From positions 1,550,001 to 1,614,000 of the forward strand of contig JAPEUQ010000003.1 in assembly GCA_027946365.1 (NCBI GenBank): a stretch of DNA of 64,000 bases, given 5' to 3'. Positions 1 to 11,885 of this stretch are shown in pieces. The position numbers and the translations under genes were made by a program. Below the pieces are notes generated by a model. It did not search any database. It was not told the DNA's origin and saw only the letters and a program-made list of their open reading frames with translations. How positions within the stretch are numbered: the stretch's first letter is position 1; each line of letters begins with the position of its first letter. The DNA is from Kalmusia sp. IMI 367209. Lineage: Eukaryota > Ascomycota > Dothideomycetes > Pleosporales > Didymosphaeriaceae.

Positions 1-480
1 TTGGCGGCTTACATCTATACTGCTGGGTAAGCCCTTGGACGGGAATTCCAGCTCGAAATTAAAATGGTATACGCCCTCTCCTAGCCTGCCCTCGCCGCAA
101 AGGACTGCCTCATCCTCAAAGAGCGAGACGAAACCATTGCCAAAGTAGCTTCCCGTCTTCTTGCCTTTTCCTGATCCCACCGTGGTACTGTAATTCTTGT
201 ACGCATCGCCTGGGGAATTGGGGTTTTTGAACACCTGCGCATATCCATGGAGCGAAATGACGAGATGTGTTATCCTTAGCGGCTTGATGACCTTCACTAT
301 GACGCTCCCACTGATAATGTCCCCCGGCGCATACTGGCGATGCGGGTCGTCTGGTTGTATGTAGAATTCGGTGAAGTTGCGTGTCTTAGACTTGAGAGGC
401 GCGCGGAGCCTGGACAGCAGCGATCTGCCGGAAACTGAGGGGGACGAGGCAACGGTACCGCGTGTCGGACTGGGAGTCAT
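1..480 (-). CDS. Arrestin-like (N-terminal arrestin fold) protein, 5' part only
   Basis: The minus strand is open from an ATG at 480 to the window edge, giving the first 160 residues of a longer protein. After a short Ser/Pro-rich leader it reads FYIQPDDPHRQYAPGDIISG followed by alternating beta-type segments (SVIVKVIKPLRITHLVISLHG), the usual start of fungal arrestin-fold proteins. Such alpha-arrestins are adaptors that recruit Rsp5-type ubiquitin ligases to plasma-membrane transporters or take part in pH signalling; that role is inferred from the family, because any PY motifs would lie outside the window. The start is chosen because an in-frame TAG lies about 50 nt upstream and no other ATG intervenes. 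The subfamily (Rim8/PalF, Art or other) cannot be decided from this part. Confidence 0.72.
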   Translation of the reverse strand, partial: MTPSPTRGTVASSPSVSGRSLLSRLRAPLKSKTRNFTEFYIQPDDPHRQYAPGDIISGSVIVKVIKPLRITHLVISLHGYAQVFKNPNSPGDAYKNYSTTVGSGKGKKTGSYFGNGFVSLFEDEAVLCGEGRLGEGVYHFNFELEFPSKGLPSSIDVSRQ

Positions 481-2814
481 GCTCTGTAGCGCGCAAACAT
501 CATGCGGCAACCCGCACCCAATCTACAGAAGCGATGCGGTAGTGAGCCTAGCCAATCGACGCGTCAAGGTGGCGCCGACGATGTGCAATGCGGATTGCGA
601 TCCCACAGCGGGTGTGACGAGCGATGCGGCGCGACGCAGGAACCGAGGAGAGGTAGTTGAAGGAGGCACGCGAGCTGGTGCACCAGGGTGTACAGAGCGA
701 GAGCGGCCCAGGGCCGAGAGCAACAGCAGTCGCACGACAGGAAGACAGCGGGTGCAGCGGGCAGCGCGAAGCTAGTGTTGATAGCAAGCAGGCGAGGATG
801 TTTGATGCGCTGCAAGGTGTGCCGACGATCGTTGACGCGCAACCGTGTCTCAGGTCGGCCAGGGGGCTGCGCAAAGTACAGACGACGAACAACGGAGCAC
901 AAAGTCTAAACTTTGTGAAGACGCAGTCAGCATTGCGATGCGATGAAGCGGGAGTAGCAATAGAGGGGGTCCCGCAGAGGACCCGCTTGGGTTGAAGTTG
1001 GGGAGGCGACCGCTGGGGGGCTATGCTGGCGGGGACATAGTCTGGCGCACAGTGTGTGAACTCTTGCTATGTCCACGCGGAGAGAGAGAGAGACGGTGGA
1101 GACTGGAGCGCAGTAGACCTCGATCGAGACCGAGCGGAGCATGCAGTAAAGACGTACCTGACGTCGAAGGTGAGGCTGCCCAGAGGAACGATCTGCCACC
1201 GCACTCTTGGCCTTGCCAAGTCGATTATAGACCTGAAGCCCGGGATCGAAGGTTGGGTCGCTGCACTCGGTGCTGCGAGAACGGACAGCCGAGCACGTGG
1301 ATTTACCACAAAAGAAGACGATGGGCGTGTAGTTCAGGAAGAGAGAGGAACTTCACTGACGAAAGAAAGCGAGAAGACGGCTGATGGGCGGTGGAGGGAA
1401 GCTGGGGGAACATGCAAGGATAGACGACCGCAGCTAGCAATGTGCACGAGGCGGGTGGGCCGGCTTCCTCGTATTGAGCGAAGACACAGGCCATGCCCAA
1501 GCGCCGGGCCCTCGAGCTGACCCCATTCCTGACACTGTCCTGGCCGTCAAAGCGGCTTCTAACGAAGCTTCGACCTTCTCGACTGTCTCAAATCGGAAGT
1601 TACAGAGCTCAAATGCCAATCACGTAGGCCGCCAATGATGCATGAAAGGCGGCTATAAGCTCCAACCCATAGCTCTGGCGTTGTCTGCAGTCCATTCATC
1701 CAAGGCGGTCTCGAACACGCCATCCCCGTTGGCGGAGGATCCTGCAAATAGAGTTGCGCCAAAGCAACGGCCCAAGCTTGCAGTCAAGCATTCGCCAAGC
1801 AGTCTTCGAATGCTTATCTCGGGTCCACGCTCCGGCTGTTTCGATGCGCGTCGGTGCGCGTAGTGCGGTCATCATGAACGACACGAGGTCCCGAAGCACA
1901 AGAAAGATATTGTATCATGATGCTCACACGTGGCGATTTTCAAGATGAATGCAAACCGAAACGAGAAGCTATGATCGGTGCTACTCGCAACCTTGATGTT
2001 CCTTGTAAGCATCTGTGTGTTCGCATACATATTATGGCATGTTCTTGGGCACCAGCTGAAGCAGACTTCAGCTCTGTGCTTTTACCAGGCAACGGCAACC
2101 GTTCTGCTGGGCTATCTATTGCTTGTTGTTTCATTCTGCAGATTGATGCATGAGAACTTCAAGGGATGATTTCATGTCCCGCGTGCTAACGCTTTTCCGG
2201 CGGGCGAGCTGGCGCCGCGCTGGCGCCGCAGTGTCTCAGGTGCTTGATTTTGCACGTTGCACTAGACGTGGCTCAGTGTGGTACACAGTAAATAAAGGAC
2301 CCATCCAGGTTTGACTACTTTGGCCACTGGCTAACGATGGTCAAAGTTCACGTCTGCCTGTCGACCTTCTGTCAGACCTTCGTCTCTGGAAGTAGTCCAT
2401 TGACTCTGGATGATTCAGAGTATCGACTCTCGCAGACTCTATAGGATGCAAGAACAGGAATCAGTACACCCTAATCCGAGTCAATCACATTTGATCGTAC
2501 GCAGTCCTATATTTGACCGAGCGCGAAATAGCAACATGATCAACTACACATCCTTTGAGACTGTATAGCTGATACCGTCTGTCTCCATCGTGGGGTCATC
2601 CCCTAAATAAATTACCGATGCTGTGAAATGAAATTGGTGGGAAAGTTGTGTCGCTGGCGCTGAGTCAGCCATGCACGTGGCTCTCGCCGATGACATAGCT
2701 CGCGTCGGGAAGTTGAGGACGTGCGCGCCCGTCGGCAAGCACGCATCATGCACATGCGCGACACAATACATTGACGACGTCTGCCCGCGAGACGGTGTTT
2801 TTGATTTCTAAACA
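481..2814. other. Intergenic, 2.3 kb
   Basis: This is a head-to-head gap between the arrestin-like gene and the channel gene. The left half is GC-rich and carries many overlapping short frames on both strands with no recognisable protein. A short GA run lies near 1079-1092 and an 11-bp tandem direct repeat at 2208-2229. I see no RNA gene or transposon. Confidence 0.6.
2208..2229. repeat. 11-bp tandem direct repeat with GGCGCC cores
   Basis: The unit gctggcgccgc occurs twice with no spacer (2208-2218 and 2219-2229). Each copy contains the palindrome GGCGCC. It sits about 590 nt upstream of the channel start codon and could be a transcription-factor site; that is a guess. Confidence 0.5.
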
Positions 2815-5511
2815 ATGTTTAATGGTACTTCGAATGATACTTGCACCACATTGGACGGCGATGAACTGTATGGATGGTCCAAACCTAGAGACACACGCAT
2901 CCAGATTTACCTCTCATTCACTCTTGGACTGAGCGCCTTTGTGACCTTCTGTGTCAGCCTCTCCACCTTTTGACACTGGTTCACTATCTAATGGGTTGTG
3001 TAGCTGCTCCGACCGCGATGGAAAGGCCTCTATGCGGCCCGCAAGAAGCAGAACGACCGGGCGACTGCCCTTCCCGAACTCTCCGACAGCTTTCTCGGGT
3101 GGATGCTCCCACTATGGCGCATAACGGAAGAACAAGTACTTGAGTCGGCCGGCTTGGATGCATATGTGGTGGGTATTGTCAGAGTATCGGTCCGAGGTAT
3201 CACTGACAATCGTCCCAGTATCTTGCCTTTTTCAAAATGGCCAGCAAGTTCCTCGTCGTCGCGCTTTTCTTCGCCCTCGCGGTCATCAAGCCAGTACACG
3301 ATACACATAAAGAGAAGAATATACCGGACGATGGGAAGAAAGGTGACCGAAAACGCGACAGTTCGTCGACATGGTTGGCCATGGCCACAGATTACGAGGC
3401 GTATACCGATTATCTATGGATGTACCTCGTCTTCGCCTACCTTTTCACTGCCTTCTTGCTGTATCTCATCGTCTCGCAGACCAGAAAGATCATCGAGGTA
3501 CGGCAAACATACCTAGGCAGTCAGACGACCATTACAGATCGCACAATCCGTCTTTCAGGAATACCACTCGAACTAAGATCCGAGGAGAAGATCAAGGAGT
3601 TCATTGAAGATCTCGAAATCGGACGAGTGGAAAGCGTCACTCTCTGCAAGAACTGGAAAGAGTTGGATGAGCGTATAGTGCAGAGACAGGCGATCCTAAG
3701 GAAACTTGAGGAAGCATGGACTGTGTATCTCGGCAATCGTCGGGTGGAAAGAAGCTTGGAGACACTGCCTGTAGTGCAGCCCCGACCTCCAGCGCCAGAA
3801 GTACGATATGAAGGCGATGAAGGCGACGAGGTCAGTCACCTCCTGAATGATACCGACCGAGACCCTGATTATACACTTCCTTACGCACGTCCGCGCCCAA
3901 TGGCAAAGGTCTGGTATGGTCGCTTCAAACTGCATTTCAAGAACGTGGATGCGATCAATTACTACGAAGAGAAGCTACGGAGGTTAGACGAGAACATCAA
4001 AGCATTGCGAAAGAAGGACTTTGAACCCACCCCGCTAGCTTTCGTGACTATGGACAGCGTTGCGTCCGCCCAAATGGCCATACAGGCGGTTCTGGATCCT
4101 TCGCCACTTCAACTCTTAGCCAACAGCAGCCCCGCTCCATCTGACGTGGTTTGGACGAACACATACTTGACCCGCGGCAGGAGGATGTTGCGTGCGTGGT
4201 CTATTACGGCCTTCATCGGGCTGCTCACTGTGTTCTGGACAGCATTACTAGTTCCGATTGCTGGTGCACTGAACACATGTGCGATAGCTGAGATTTTCCC
4301 TGGCTTGGCCAACGCTCTAGACTCGCATCCAGTACTGCAATCCCTTGTCAACACCCAATTGCCAACGTTAGCAATTACCCTGCTAAATGTCCTAGTCCCG
4401 TTTCTTTATGATTGTAAGCGAATCACTGCTCACTTTTCGAAACCAATTGCTAATAACACCAGGGTTGGCAAACCAACAAGGAATGATATCACAAGGAGAC
4501 GTAGAATTAAGCGTCATATCCAAGAACTTCTTCTTCACTTTCTTCAACTTCTTCTTTGTCTTCACCATTCTCGGGACGGGTTCTGGATTCGTGGCCTTGT
4601 TGGAACGTTTTGGTGAAAAGCTCCACGATGCTTCTATCATAGCCAACACACTAGCAAAGTCGCTAGCCAAGCTTTTGGGCTTCTACACTAACTTCATCAT
4701 ACTGCAGGGCTTCGGCCTGTTTCCACTTCGTCTCATGGAATTCGGTGCCCTCTCACTGTATCCGATCAATCTTATCGGTGCTAAAACTCCTCGAGGTATG
4801 CTTGTTAATAACGTCCACGAAAATTTATCTAATCAGGAATTACAGATTATGCGGAACTTGTCCAACCTCCGGTCTTCAGCTATGGGTTTTTTCTCCCTCA
4901 AACAATTCTTATATTTATTATCTGTCTAGTCTACAGCGTGCTTCGAGACTCCTGGCAGGTGCTACTTAGTGGTTTGGCCTATTTTTTGATAGGTCATTTC
5001 GTCCACAAGTACCAATTGCTGTATGCAATGGAACATCGCCAGCACTCGACGGGCAAGGGTTGGATGATGATGTGCGATCGCGTCATCGCTGGAGTTGTTC
5101 TTTTTCAGATCACTCTTGCCGGTCAACTTGCATTGAGGAATGCTTTCAAGCGCGCTGTTCTCATAGCCCCTCTCGCTATTGGCACGGTGTGGTTTGCCTA
5201 TGTGTATAGCAGGACGTACAGACCCCTGATGAAGTTCATTGCCTTACGAAGTTTAAAAAGCGCTGAGCATTCGAGTCTTGGTAGAGGCGTCCAAGAGGAG
5301 GCAACCTCAGCAGGTCGTCAAACCTTGGACGAGGCCCGTGAAAAGAAGATGCGATTCGAACATCCGAGTTTAGTCATGGAGTAAGCAAATCTTAGTCTTT
5401 GAAAAACCCAATGCTGATGTTTCGTGCGACAGTCTTGACGATATTTGGATTATTGATAAGCGCGCGAGGTCTCAGAGCGGCTCTGCGTCACATAGTGTGA
5501 ACAACGATTGA
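2815..5511 (+). CDS. CSC1/OSCA-type calcium-permeable stress-gated cation channel (DUF221)
   Basis: Six exons (2815-2952, 3004-3168, 3219-4413, 4463-4795, 4846-5380, 5433-5511) join in frame to 814 residues. The order is typical of fungal Csc1/Phm7/Rsn1 proteins. There is a first membrane helix near residues 31-50, then the hallmark LLRPRWKGLYAARKK and WRITEEQVLESAGLDAYV. A cytosolic RNA-recognition-like domain covers roughly 190-380, and a block of helices from about 430 to 720 includes LANQQGMISQGDVELSVISK and FFFTFFNFFFVF. The short last exon restores the family ending DLDDIWIID and is easily missed because an in-frame TAA directly follows the exon-5 donor. Family members are plasma-membrane or organelle cation channels opened by osmotic stress; substrate and location here are inferred. 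Confidence 0.9.
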
Positions 5512-6192
5512 AAACTGGTTCGCTCCTTCTTGACTATGACTCTTTCTTAAACTGGAGAGCTTTTTTGTACTTCCTTCTACTTTCCGCTTATACCTTCCTA
5601 GAAAATTCTTGGCACTGATGTCTCTCTCGTTTCTGACACGCTCTATACCCATCTCCTTGTTCCTTGTACTTTAGTACCATGCCTTTCCGCCACTCATGGG
5701 GAGTTGGTACTCGTCCTTGTCCTTACATAGCTATCCTTAATACCTCAACCAATTTTACCCGCTTGCGCGCTTGACCAGCAGTCACTCTCTCTTACAATTT
5801 GCAAATCACACCCGTTACAGACCTGTGAGTAGCCCTACCTAGCCGATGAGGGGTTTCAACTTGGGAAACCTCTCTACTGACACTACTTGTTAGTTGTAGT
5901 GTTATTGTGCTCCTAAATTCGCTCGTTCACGTATTCTTTGTCGCACGCTATTCTTGACTCGCTTGCATCTCCGTTCGGGGGTGCCACAACAACGTCTTCC
6001 CAGATTTATCTCTCTCGAGGAGTTGCCGGGACACAGTCAACACCTTCACTTTCTAGTTCCGATCATCAGCCTATCTCTGTTGCATCATACTTCGAATCTC
6101 CGCATCACCACTCATTGAGCCTCGCCCCGCCCGCAACGCGACCTACAATCGGGAGGCTGTCTTATTGTTCTGAACCAACGACCTATACACGA
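5512..6192. other. Intergenic and 5' leader of the F-box gene
   Basis: Pyrimidine-rich DNA. A GTGAGT at 5826 and a TTGTTAG near 5886-5892 could bound a 5'-UTR intron. The frame of the next gene stays open from 5917 but without an ATG before 6193, so an upstream coding exon cannot be excluded. Confidence 0.45.
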
Positions 6193-9100
6193 ATGACTTC
6201 GCAAAAGACTTGCTTCAACCCCGTGGATGCTGAGGCTTCACAACCTGAGACTAGGTCATCAACCAACGATGAAGCGGAATCTATCTTGTCACATGCCAAA
6301 CGATCGGATGTATTGCGTCATGTGTTTCCACATCCGCGCAATACTCCTATCGTGCAAGGAGACGCTTCACGAGTCACAAAGCCGCAACACAGAAAAGGCC
6401 CTCCCCTGTCATCAAGTGGGTCTTCGAGACGACGAGTTGCGTTCCATAAAGTCTTTACTTCCTTTTTCAATACAAGCCCAGGCGACGTCGTATCTCCAAC
6501 GACAGATTCTCCAGTAGCATCAACCTCGTCAAGTGGTCGCTCTAGAGCCAATTCCGGCTCGTTTAACGGTTCGATGCCCAGCTTGGAGTTCGTATCGACC
6601 GGAGCCTTCATTTTCAGCGGCCCAAGCCTAGAGTCACAATCTGGGTCTTTCAGCAATTCTACTTCTCGGTTATCGAGCTTCAACGAGAACGGTAGCGACC
6701 TAAACTCACTTCCGTCGCGTACACTCCGACACATCTTTCTTCAATCACATGCTTGTGAGTCGAGCTCTTATGTGTGTGAAAAAGACTCAAACGAATTCTC
6801 ATTATACTTCATTTCATAGACACTCGAAGATGGTATCTTAGAGCCTTGGGTTGAGCGCGGCATCGTCCGGACGATGTCGGATGTGCTGATGAGCATCGAC
6901 ACGCCAATAGAAGAGCCAGAGACGTCGGTACTAGAAGATGTGGCAGAAGATATTCAGTCCATATCTGACGAAGAGAGTTTCCAGATACCACACCCCAATA
7001 ACCCGTCCTTGAGTAGCACGTTGTGTACCATTCTCTTCCCCTATTTGGATAAAAGGTGTCGAAAAGCATTAGGGTCAACTTGTCGAGCGTGGTGTGAGGC
7101 ACTCGACCGCATTGACCCTCCAAAGCTGTCAACTTCATGTCGCACGCCCAACGAAATTATTCAGCAAATTTACAGCTACTTAGGTCCGAAAGATGTAGGT
7201 ACACGAGGCTACGCAAGACGCTTGATGTTCATTCATACATAGTTCAATGCAGCTCGGCATACCTGTTCTACCTGGATGCGGGCAAGTCTAGACAGTAAGC
7301 TCCTATGCACCATGCTTCATCGTGGTGGCTGGTGGGAGGGCGTTGAAAGTGCTAGAATAGTAAGCTTGTTAATATACACAATATGTACAGCCTATACACT
7401 GATCACATACAAACTCCTAGGCTATAAATGCCGGGCATAAGGCCTTCCACGCATCCTCTATGGACACAGGCGATCCGTGGTTTCTCAGTTGTATTTTGTC
7501 ACGCGAATGTTCTCTATCCTCGAAGTGGACTAGTACTACATTGGGAACTTCCAACGACAAAGACTCCAACGTATTCTTTGAAGCCTCTGATACAGATTTC
7601 ACAGACCTGGCTAGCGGCCATTCAGGGCCCCAAACACGAGGGACTGGGGGTTTGATCTATACTACAAGCATCTGCGGGCAATTTTTGCTCGTCGGTCGCG
7701 AAACCATCATCTACATATATGACCTACGAAGTGGGGATATTGCGCCTGCAACTAGCGTGATCTGTCCAAGAAGGGTCTTAGCAACGAGCATGGATGTGTC
7801 TTCTGGTAGGAATGCGGTTGCTGCTTTGCTCGAAGGTCGAATGGGTATGGTATGCGAATTGCAATACGGCCAGAGCCCGAAACCCGAATTACAGGAGGAT
7901 ATTGTTGTGGAGAAACATGATCAACCATACAGGACTAGTCCGAGTACTTCCGCACTACGTAACCGAGAAAGCGGTTTGCAGGCCAGAGTCGACGCCGCTG
8001 ATCGAAAGTCGATACTCACTAGGGACCTAAATTCCTACGGAACCTCAATCGAGTCGGTCGACGTGCAATCAAACCATCAAGCAATCTCACTTCAGGAAGT
8101 TGACGACTATCGTAGCTACGCCCATAATCGCATCAACCAAACTTGGAATCTGAATATCCAAGGACCGTGCCGCAATGCTTTGCCCGGGCTTGACTCTCAT
8201 CATAGTCGAAATTCTTGCAGCTTCCCAACTGAAAGCGGTACATCGACGTTTTACCGCCATCTCTGTTCTGATGATGATCCGCCACGTAGCGGTATGTGAT
8301 CTTGAAGTTTTCCTTGAGCTGAATACACCAAATCCCGTTCTATAATAGAAGGCTCGTCATTTTAGGATATACTAAATGATCCAGTTTCTATTTGCCCACA
8401 GCGTCGTTGTGTTGCATTTGGTGAGTTCGTCCGAAATACATAATTCGGAGCACAAATACTTACTAAATTCCGTGTCCAGGATGCTCTGCTAGTATAGAGC
8501 TGCATTGGATTGACGCACTTACGGGCCAGAGTCTGAGTCGTTGGTTCCCGCTTACTGCACCTTCTGACTACCTATTCTTCCTTGCACCGCGCCCAGGTTT
8601 TGAGTCTGCAAAGAAGCTGCGACTCATTTCTAGCGCTGCGCATCCTCAAGATAGGCCGGGAATATCTCGCAAGTTTTGCTCTAGTGAGTGAACCGGAACT
8701 CAAATGGACTTGACACTCATTAGAAATTCAGGTCACCCGATGGTCAGCTCTTTCTGGGGTTCCTTTGGGTTTGAAAGCAATCCTTGTCGATTAGTCTCTC
8801 CTAACGTGGACCACTACCACGCCGTTCCGCTGAGTGATGGACATCATGTTCTTTTCATTGATCCCTGCACAGATAAACTCTTCATGGGTTGTGATGCGCC
8901 CCTAGGTGGACCCACGAAGCTCATTCGAAAGATCATGTTCGTGCCGCCATCGCCTGAGAACCAAGCGCCACGCCTTTATACTTCGGCCTTTGATATGTCT
9001 TGGGGTGCACGTGTCGTCGTCGTCTTTGGAGAAACGTTGGTGCTCTACAATATACCTCCGGATGTGTGCAACCTTTCTTGTACAGAGCAGAAAGCGGACA

Positions 9101-10014
9101 GCTGGGATGTCTACACTGCGCCACCATTCTCGGATCAAGGACGCACCGATGATCATTGGTTGAACTGGTGGGATGGGCCCGCCTCCTCTGATCACTGGGG
9201 GAATAATCCTGTTTGGCCAATCGCTATCCGCGGAACGGAGGTGGGGAGGCTGAAGGGTGTATGCGAGGTGGCGATTCAGACGAGGCCCGATATCACCATT
9301 TGGGGGTTCACGTTGGATTCGCAGTATGTCAATTCAAGATACGGGATTTATAACGACAGCGCTTACTTATTTTCACGTCTAGATGCAAAACATGGCAGTT
9401 GCGGAAGTACGCTAATCCTTCCGTACGCTCTAGTCGTTATGTGTGCCACAGCGGCGTCGTCCATGATGTATACCCAGTCAATATATCTAGTATCGCGAGG
9501 TCAACTCAAGAAAAAATCACGCCTACTCCGTCTGCGTAAGCTATGCGAGGAAGATACTCTTTTATGCTGATAAGTGCTGACCTGATGCCTGTAGTCCAAG
9601 GTCTCGTCTCCCATCACCAATAGATTCCCCATTCTCATCCCACAATCCCAGCGGATACGACCCAGAAAGCTCCGTCGGCTTTGATGGAAACTCATCGCAG
9701 ATCATGAATTCATTCATACGTGGCGACAGAAAGCAAATTGTAAAGAAGATACCGAGAGCGTTGAGCGTGGAGAATGACGAATGGATCGATTTTCTGGACG
9801 TTCGAGGATGTGATGCGTGGTTTGAAGAGAACGGAGATGTGATGATGGTAAGTCTTCAGCCATGCCTGAGGTGAATGGTCCATGTGAAATAAGAACGATA
9901 CTGATGCAGGATGAAGGTACCGTGGGATGTTCATGTGGGGGGTATGGAGCTGGAGGCGGAAATCCAGATTTTGGAAACAATGTCTGGGGACATGGAGGGT
10001 TGAGAGGATGGTGA
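6193..10014 (+). CDS. Large F-box protein with WD40/beta-propeller-like C-terminal region
   Basis: Ten exons give about 1085 residues: 6193-6754, 6830-7194, 7243-7359, 7421-8291, 8385-8420, 8480-8683, 8732-9323, 9383-9535, 9595-9847, 9910-10014. The N-terminal ~190 residues are Ser/Thr-rich and probably disordered. An F-box-like segment ([17 protein letters not shown], then [16 protein letters not shown]) lies near residues 290-330. Further on, repeated beta-rich stretches ([56 protein letters not shown]) resemble a WD40-type propeller. By family such proteins are substrate receptors of SCF ubiquitin ligases; the target is unknown. The first intron is ambiguous: 6755-6829 (GTGAGT...AAG) or 6772-6819 (GTGTGT...TAG), both in frame. 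The start could be further upstream. Confidence 0.78.
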
Positions 10015-10373
10015 GGAAGTTAGGCAGACTGTTGGTGAAGCTATTTGTACATGTAAGGTGGATGGACGGCTTTGTTTAAACCTATGCCCTACCGCATCGA
10101 ATTCATCATGACCTTATTTTTCTACGCAAAAACTTCAAAAGCCGTGAATTTACTTCAGTCACGCGAGTCACGTTCTAGAAACCGAATGTGGATCGAGGCA
10201 CGATAGATTCGAATAGTAGCCACGTCGTGACGCGTGCTCACGTGCGATCAGTAGCTTACTTTTGGGGTCTTGGCGCTTCACGGCTCCATCTTTGGAACAG
10301 AAGAGGCTCACCACTACTTCAACGCCAACGACTCAACGAAGGTGCACGGCGAACGTTAACACCAAACTCTCGC
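10015..10373. other. Intergenic
   Basis: Gap between the F-box gene and the THOC5-like gene. The open frame of the latter extends back to about 10188 without an ATG, so this is taken as its leader. I see nothing else. Confidence 0.5.
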
Positions 10374-11165
10374 ATGTACATCATGAGCGCCTCGGAGAAC
10401 GCAGACGCCATGGACACCTCTGGCGGGTCGAATGGCGACATCGACCTTTCGCGGTTTCAGCTCGCCGAGCACATTAAGTTACCGCAAAACAGCCGTCTCT
10501 ACCGCGAGACCCAAAATCTCAAACAACGCATCAACGAGTTCGTCGGGTATCAGCAAGCGAACCCAAAGCCCGCCAAACTTAGTACGCGCGAGGAGATCGA
10601 CAGAGAAAGGAAGGTCCAGCAGCAGCTCGATTTGCGGGAGAAAAAGCTCAAGGCGCAGTTGGCATTGGTGCGGACAGTATATCGGCAAAGTGTGATCAAG
10701 ATCAGGGAAGAGAAAGCGGAAACAACAAACAAAAAGGCAGAAAACGATGCACTAATCCTAGACCTACACAATTTGAAGTATGAGGAGCAGTCCTTGCGCT
10801 CCGAGATTGCAGCTGCGGAGAACTACGAGTATGTTTCTATACCGTCCCATACATGTGTTCTCAAGACTAATCGACCGCTTAGTCACAAATACAAGAAGCT
10901 TCCTCTCATACCATCAGATGAGTTCAGAGAAAACTTTCCACAGTATGCCGACTCCTCAGAGCACGACCTCACGATCGCGCGCATCGAACAGGAATATCAA
11001 GATCGCGTCAAGCTTGAGGAGCGCAGGCAGGAGAAGCTTAAGCAGAAGCAGAAGCTTATTGCAGAGGTGAAGAAAAGTAAGGATGATCTCACGAGGTTGG
11101 ATGGTATGGTAGAGAAATTTGTCGAGCACTTCGAGCCGATTCGGAAAGTTTTGGCTACGGAATAG
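10374..11165 (+). CDS. THO complex subunit 5-like protein (THOC5/FMIP family)
   Basis: Two exons (10374-10828, 10883-11165) encode 245 residues; a second ATG at 10383 (MSASENADAMD) would give 242 and may be the true start. The protein is mostly charged coiled coil (for example LDLREKKLKAQLALVRTVYR and IEQEYQDRVKLEERRQEKLK). The intron removes a stretch between ENY and HKYKKLPLIPSDEF, restoring the family block with a short linker followed by LPLI and a PxxEF-like motif. THOC5 is part of the THO/TREX assembly that couples transcription to nuclear mRNA export. It is much shorter than animal THOC5, as usual in filamentous fungi. Confidence 0.8.
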   Translation: MYIMSASENADAMDTSGGSNGDIDLSRFQLAEHIKLPQNSRLYRETQNLKQRINEFVGYQQANPKPAKLSTREEIDRERKVQQQLDLREKKLKAQLALVRTVYRQSVIKIREEKAETTNKKAENDALILDLHNLKYEEQSLRSEIAAAENYEYVSIPSHTCVLKTNRPLSHKYKKLPLIPSDEFRENFPQYADSSEHDLTIARIEQEYQDRVKLEERRQEKLKQKQKLIAEVKKSKDDLTRLDGMVEKFVEHFEPIRKVLATE

Positions 11166-11885
11166 AAGACGCCCTGTAACAAGCGGTTTTGAAAAATTTC
11201 GAGATTATGGCAGTATTCACACTATGGCAGGGAAACGAATTTAAACCGGGGAAAGGCCCAGATCTTCGGCGACGGTACCTCTTGGAAGGGCATTTGATGT
11301 TTGAAAAGGATCATCAGAAGAGAAGGGCTTCGGCTTAGCATTGGATGGCCTAGCACAAGTGGGATCGGTCAAGCAGAGGCAACATCATTCTTCACGAGAG
11401 GGACTTTACCCAGTTCCGTCACGTATGTCATCCGCCTGATAGGGCACTTGGTGGACAGTTCTAATACGGACGCGACGCGCATAAAAGTCAGAGGGAGCTT
11501 GCGCCTCAGAGAAGCTATACGGGGGCTCTCGTTTCCTGTTCTGACCTGCATCTACTGTGACTCATTTATGACAGGGATCGCAAAGTAGGGTACGGAGCGG
11601 ATTCTTCAAGTGTAGAGGAGGACAAAGTTTCTTGGACAATGGCTGGATGTTACAAACTTAGGAAGAACAAGTTTCACCTTCTAGCTTCTTTACTATGGCA
11701 AAATTGATGGTGAACATTAACACCGGCACGATGCGCATAGGCCGCGTGGGGTCGCGTCCGTGGCGCGCTTCCGGCTTCTTATCTTAGCGTCTTGGCGCAT
11801 ACGCTGATCAAGTCTCCCGCCGCTTTGCACTCAACCTGCATGCACGTCAACTTTACCCTTCTCTGCTTCAATCTTTCCACCGACC
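11166..11885. other. Intergenic
   Basis: About 0.7 kb between two plus-strand genes. Two short overlapping frames near 11300-11590 show no protein-like pattern. The part just before 11886 is probably the promoter and leader of the SNF2 gene. Confidence 0.5.

Noticed and set aside
1993..2169. Short hydrophobic plus-strand frame (MFLVSICVFAYILWHVLG...)
   Set aside because: Only 58 codons, no homology I recognise and no promoter signs. Hydrophobic runs arise easily by chance in such DNA.
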